NCBI GenBank assembly: GCA_002400675.1
Contig: NVQY01000017.1
Coordinates: forward strand, 1 to 17,103
DNA length: 17,103 nt
Reading direction: 5' to 3'
From: Paracoccaceae bacterium
Lineage (GTDB): Bacteria; Pseudomonadota; Alphaproteobacteria; Rhodobacterales; Rhodobacteraceae
The translations under genes were made by a program, and so were the position numbers. How positions within the stretch are numbered: the stretch's first letter is position 1; every line of letters begins with the position of its first letter. Positions 14,592-17,103 of this stretch are shown piece by piece. A model generated the notes under the pieces. That model searched no databases and had not been told where the DNA came from. It saw only the letters and a list, made by a program, of their open reading frames with translations.

Positions 14592-15749
14592 ATGATGCGA
14601 GGTTTCCAACGCCAGATTGCGGCGCTGTTTCTGGCGATTGCAATGGTTTCCATGGCCCCCACGGCATCGGTCGCAGAGGGCGTCACAGAGGGCGTCGCAG
14701 AGGGCGTCACAGAGGGCGTCGCAGAGGGCGTCACAGAGGGCGTCGCAGAGGGCGTCACAGGCCAAGTCACAGGGGAGGTAACAGGACACGTCACCAAGGT
14801 TGATGCGGCCTCTGGCGTCACCATCGCCTTGCCCGATGGGGTCGCGGTGCAGGCGGGCGACCGCGTGCGCATTCTGGGCGATATTCCGGGGGTGGGACCG
14901 GTGGCGATCACCACGCTTTGGGTTGTGGACAGTTTCGACAATGGCATCGCCCTTGCCAGCCCTGAGGGGCCACCAACCGGGATTCCTCAGCCGGGATACG
15001 CCGCCCGGATCGACACCAGCGCGCCGATGGTGCCTGCGGGCCTGATGCCATCGCCCCAAGCGCTGTCGCTTTATCTGGCGGCGCAGGAGCTGGTCAGGGG
15101 CAGGGAAACGGCGCAGGCGGCGGATCTCTACCGGCAGGCGGCGGATATGGGGCATCCCGGCGCAATGACGGCGTTAGGCGTGATGTACAGCTTTGGCCGG
15201 GGTGTCGCGCAGGACGATTTGCAGGCCTTGGCATGGCAGGAACGTGCGGCAAGGTCGGGCGAGGTCCACGCCATGGTGCGCCTTGGCCTGATCCATGCCG
15301 TGGGGATGGGAACCCCCACCGATTTCGCCACTGCCGCGCGGTGGTTCACACAGGCCGGCGACCTTGGCGACCCCACCGCAATGCTTTTCATGTTCTTGCT
15401 GTATGAGGACGGCAAAGGCGTCCCCAAGGACTTTGCCCTGTCGCTGGAATGGCTGAAACGGGCCGCAGACAATGGCAACATTCTGGCCCAGTACTATCTC
15501 GGCGAGGCCTATATGGACGGCGAAGATGGCATCCTGCCCAAGGACCCGTCAGCGGGTGAACGCTATTTGCTGATGGCTGCCAAAGCCGGGCAATCCGATG
15601 CCATGGACGAGCTGTCGGACTACTACGAACAACGCAATCCAGCAGAGTCGCGCCGGTGGTTACAAGCCGCGCAACAAGCGGGCCGCACGCGCGACTATCT
15701 GCAAGATCCGCGATGCCTGGCCCCGGATGAATGTTACCGGGCGCATTGA
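14592..15749 (+). CDS. Exported SEL1-repeat protein with N-terminal VAEG/VTEG tandem repeat
   Basis: AAGGAAG precedes the ATG at 14592 (a second ATG follows immediately). The signal peptide is residues 1-28, with predicted cleavage at or beside the start of a tetrapeptide repeat (residues 27-66). Next comes a beta-rich domain, residues 61-142, containing AGDRVRILGDIPGVGPVAIT and a GIPQPGYAARI end; the following gene has the same domain. From about 155 to 360 there are five SEL1/TPR-like repeats, for example AADLYRQAADMGHPGAMTAL and SLEWLKRAADNGNILAQYYL. SEL1 arrays are protein-protein interaction solenoids. The C-terminus has two cysteines (375, 381) likely to form a disulfide. It lies 101 nt after the PASTA-like gene and 38 nt before its paralogue, probably as one operon. 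The partner is unknown. Confidence 0.88.
   Translation: MMRGFQRQIAALFLAIAMVSMAPTASVAEGVTEGVAEGVTEGVAEGVTEGVAEGVTGQVTGEVTGHVTKVDAASGVTIALPDGVAVQAGDRVRILGDIPGVGPVAITTLWVVDSFDNGIALASPEGPPTGIPQPGYAARIDTSAPMVPAGLMPSPQALSLYLAAQELVRGRETAQAADLYRQAADMGHPGAMTALGVMYSFGRGVAQDDLQALAWQERAARSGEVHAMVRLGLIHAVGMGTPTDFATAARWFTQAGDLGDPTAMLFMFLLYEDGKGVPKDFALSLEWLKRAADNGNILAQYYLGEAYMDGEDGILPKDPSAGERYLLMAAKAGQSDAMDELSDYYEQRNPAESRRWLQAAQQAGRTRDYLQDPRCLAPDECYRAH
14670..14789 (+). repeat. Perfect 12-nt tandem repeat (24-nt superperiod) at the signal-peptidase site
   Basis: Seven consecutive perfect units of GTCRCAGAGGGC (14670-14753) alternate G and A at the fourth base, giving a 24-nt superperiod and encoding VAEG/VTEG alternately. 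Three diverged units follow to 14789 (VTGQ, VTGE, VTGH). All are in frame with the SEL1 gene from residue 27. The near-zero divergence indicates recent expansion in 24-nt steps. Confidence 0.93.
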
Positions 15750-15787
15750 CGGATCAGTCAGCTGGAAATTGAGTGAAGGAGCGGGAA

Positions 15788-16951
15788 ATGATCACGATAC
15801 ACACAAAGGTCGCAGCGGCGCTGATTGCGGTGATGTGGATGTTGGCCGGGCCGGTGATGGCCGGTGAAGTCACCTCTCAGGTGGTTGCGGTCAGACCCGA
15901 CGGCGAGGTTCAGTTGCGCCTGCCACCGGGCAGCCCGGTGGCCCCGGGCGACGACGTGCGCATAGAAGCAGAGGTGCCCGGCGTCGGAATGCTGGCGATC
16001 CAGACCCGCTGGCAGGTGGTGCGGATTGATCGCGACCAGTTGCTGATTGTGGCCAGACCGCAGGGCGCGGTGACCGGCACGCCTCAGGTGGGATATAGTG
16101 CGATCATCACCACCGCGAACGACATTGCCCCGCAATCCGACCCGCCATCCGACCCGCAATCCGGCCCGCCATCCGACCCAAATGTGACGCCCTACGAGTG
16201 GCTTACATATGAAACCCTGCCCTGTGACATTTCCGGTGGCAGCCCGGATGACCCCGACCTTGCCGGAATCGCGCCGGGGGTGGACTATGCGGACATCGAC
16301 GCCGACCGGGTTATCCGTGATTGCCTTGCGGCGGTGCAGGAATGGCCCGACACGCCAAGGTTCTACACCAACCTGACGCGCGGATATTTCAAGGCTGGCC
16401 GGATGGAGGACGCCTATCGCGCGGCGGTGACAGGGATGGAAAAGGGCAGCGCACAGTCAACCGCCTATCTGGCCATCCTCTATCTGAAAGGCAGCTACGT
16501 CCAAAAGGATATCGCGCGGGCGCTGGCCCTGTTCGAACAATCGGCACAAGGCGGAAACCCCGGTGGCATGATCTATGCCGCAGGGATGTATTTTCATGGT
16601 GAGGGGACGGAACCAAACCCAACGGCGGCCGCGTTTTATTACCAGATGGCGGCAGATCTCGGTGTCGGGGATGCCTATGCCAACCTCGCATACCTGTATG
16701 ATTTCGGGCTAGGTGTCCCCCGCAACCCGGAAGAATCCGCACGGTTTTATATGATGGCCCTAGCGATGGACAATGATCTGGCGCGCAACACGCTGCTTGC
16801 GGAATTCGGCACGCTGACGCTTGAAACCCGCATCGAAATTCAGATGATCCTTAGCGGTGAAGGCAATTACTCCGGCATGGTTGACGGTGCCGATGACCCC
16901 GCGACCTACCGCGCCCTGCTGGCGCATATCAGGAAGTTCAATGGCGACTAA
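15788..16951 (+). CDS. Exported SEL1-repeat protein, paralogue of the upstream gene
   Basis: Encodes 387 residues from ATG 15788, chosen because AAGGAG lies 6 nt upstream; a GTG at 15773 would place that site inside the gene. The signal peptide is residues 1-25 (ending GPVMA). Residues 27-109 form the same beta-rich domain as the preceding protein: PGDDVRIEAEVPGVGMLAIQ and VTGTPQVGYSAIITT align without large gaps. A repetitive Pro/Ser/Asp linker (116-131) follows. From about 165 to 335 there are TPR/SEL1 repeats (RFYTNLTRGYFKAGRMEDAY, ALALFEQSAQGGNPGGMIYA, AAFYYQMAADLGVGDAYANL). The C-terminal 50 residues are unassigned. The 38-nt spacing makes an operon with its paralogue likely. It probably arose by tandem duplication and diverged. 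Confidence 0.88.
   Translation: MITIHTKVAAALIAVMWMLAGPVMAGEVTSQVVAVRPDGEVQLRLPPGSPVAPGDDVRIEAEVPGVGMLAIQTRWQVVRIDRDQLLIVARPQGAVTGTPQVGYSAIITTANDIAPQSDPPSDPQSGPPSDPNVTPYEWLTYETLPCDISGGSPDDPDLAGIAPGVDYADIDADRVIRDCLAAVQEWPDTPRFYTNLTRGYFKAGRMEDAYRAAVTGMEKGSAQSTAYLAILYLKGSYVQKDIARALALFEQSAQGGNPGGMIYAAGMYFHGEGTEPNPTAAAFYYQMAADLGVGDAYANLAYLYDFGLGVPRNPEESARFYMMALAMDNDLARNTLLAEFGTLTLETRIEIQMILSGEGNYSGMVDGADDPATYRALLAHIRKFNGD
16133..16180 (+). repeat. Four 12-nt tandem units encoding QSDP/PSDP
   Basis: Units CAATCCGACCCG, CCATCCGACCCG, CAATCCGGCCCG and CCATCCGACCCA encode QSDP, PSDP, QSGP, PSDP at residues 116-131. CAA and CCA alternate, again giving a 24-nt superperiod. The repeat forms the linker between the shared N-terminal domain and the SEL1 region. 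Confidence 0.85.
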
Positions 16952-16966
16952 GGGGTCTGCGACCCC
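16952..16966 (+). terminator. Hairpin directly after the SEL1 paralogue stop codon
   Basis: GGGGTC-TGC-GACCCC is a perfect 6-bp GC-rich stem starting at the base after TAA. No T-run follows. A second imperfect stem (CGGACAAGC-CGTC-GCTTGTTCCG, 17013-17035, one bulge) lies further down. Together they suggest the end of the operon. The remainder to 17103 holds no gene that I can support. Confidence 0.45.
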
Positions 16967-17103
16967 GACTTGATGGCAACACCGACGGACACCCATGCAT
17001 CCCGCCTGATCACGGACAAGCCGTCGCTTGTTCCGATCCGTTAGGTTGCGTTGCTGTCTTGCCGCACCACCTTGCCTTCTTCGCCCCGACACTCACCCCG
17101 TCA

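Noticed and set aside
14670..14789. CRISPR array
   Set aside because: The units are 12 nt, contiguous and without spacers, and they translate in frame within a gene.
13890..15155. Long minus-strand frame of 421 codons with a Cys-Asp-Ala-Leu type repeat
   Set aside because: It is antisense to two well-supported plus-strand genes, and its repeat is just the complement of the VAEG/VTEG array. It has no ribosome site and no recognisable protein character.
17041..17103. C-terminus of a minus-strand gene entering from the right edge
   Set aside because: The only frame ending in a stop here meets another in-frame stop at 17103-17101 after 19 codons, so there is no support for a gene.

Overview
The window looks like a chromosomal segment of a GC-rich alphaproteobacterium, most likely of the Rhodobacterales/Roseobacter group. 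The basis is base composition, strongly G/C-biased third codon positions, the histidine gene set hisA/hisF/hisE with coupled hisF-hisE, and an Rrf2 regulator next to it. No rRNA, tRNA, CRISPR array, insertion sequence, integrase or phage gene was found.

Region 1 (1-4000) is a histidine-biosynthesis neighbourhood on the minus strand. In transcription order it holds hisA, a YqaA/DedA-like membrane protein, hisF, hisE and an Rrf2-type regulator cut by the left edge. A plus-strand DUF302 secreted protein lies between hisA and the YqaA-like gene, so hisA is separated from hisF. A strong stem-loop between the convergent DUF302 and hisA genes probably ends transcription both ways. A secreted DUF2147 protein diverges from hisA.

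Region 2 (4000-7612) follows a 447-bp stretch without a convincing gene. It encodes a lipid-linked sugar module: a GtrA-type membrane protein, a convergent HAD-UbiA fusion resembling decaprenyl-phosphate phosphoribosyltransferase (polyprenyl-phospho-pentose synthesis), and a divergently transcribed extended SDR sugar epimerase/dehydratase. The divergent promoter region carries a perfect 16-nt palindrome and an FNR-like box.

Region 3 (7640-11375) holds exported proteins of uncertain function: a 586-aa protein with faint phosphodiester-glycosidase (NAGPA/DUF2233-like) features, a translationally coupled 336-aa Cys-rich SUMF1/FGE-fold protein, and a convergent 295-aa secreted orphan. The first two follow the SDR gene closely and may form one operon with it (6569-10407), which would link a sugar-lipid route to extracellular glycan processing.

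Region 4 (11662-16951) encodes three consecutive exported proteins on the plus strand: a 942-aa protein with four PASTA-like repeats, and two tandem paralogues that share an N-terminal beta-rich domain followed by SEL1 repeats. All three carry in-frame 12-nt tandem repeats encoding tetrapeptides (xAGx/GAEP; VAEG/VTEG; QSDP/PSDP). One of these is seven perfect units at the predicted signal-peptidase site. This cluster and the glycan module are the best candidates for an undescribed envelope-associated system. No function is proven by sequence alone.
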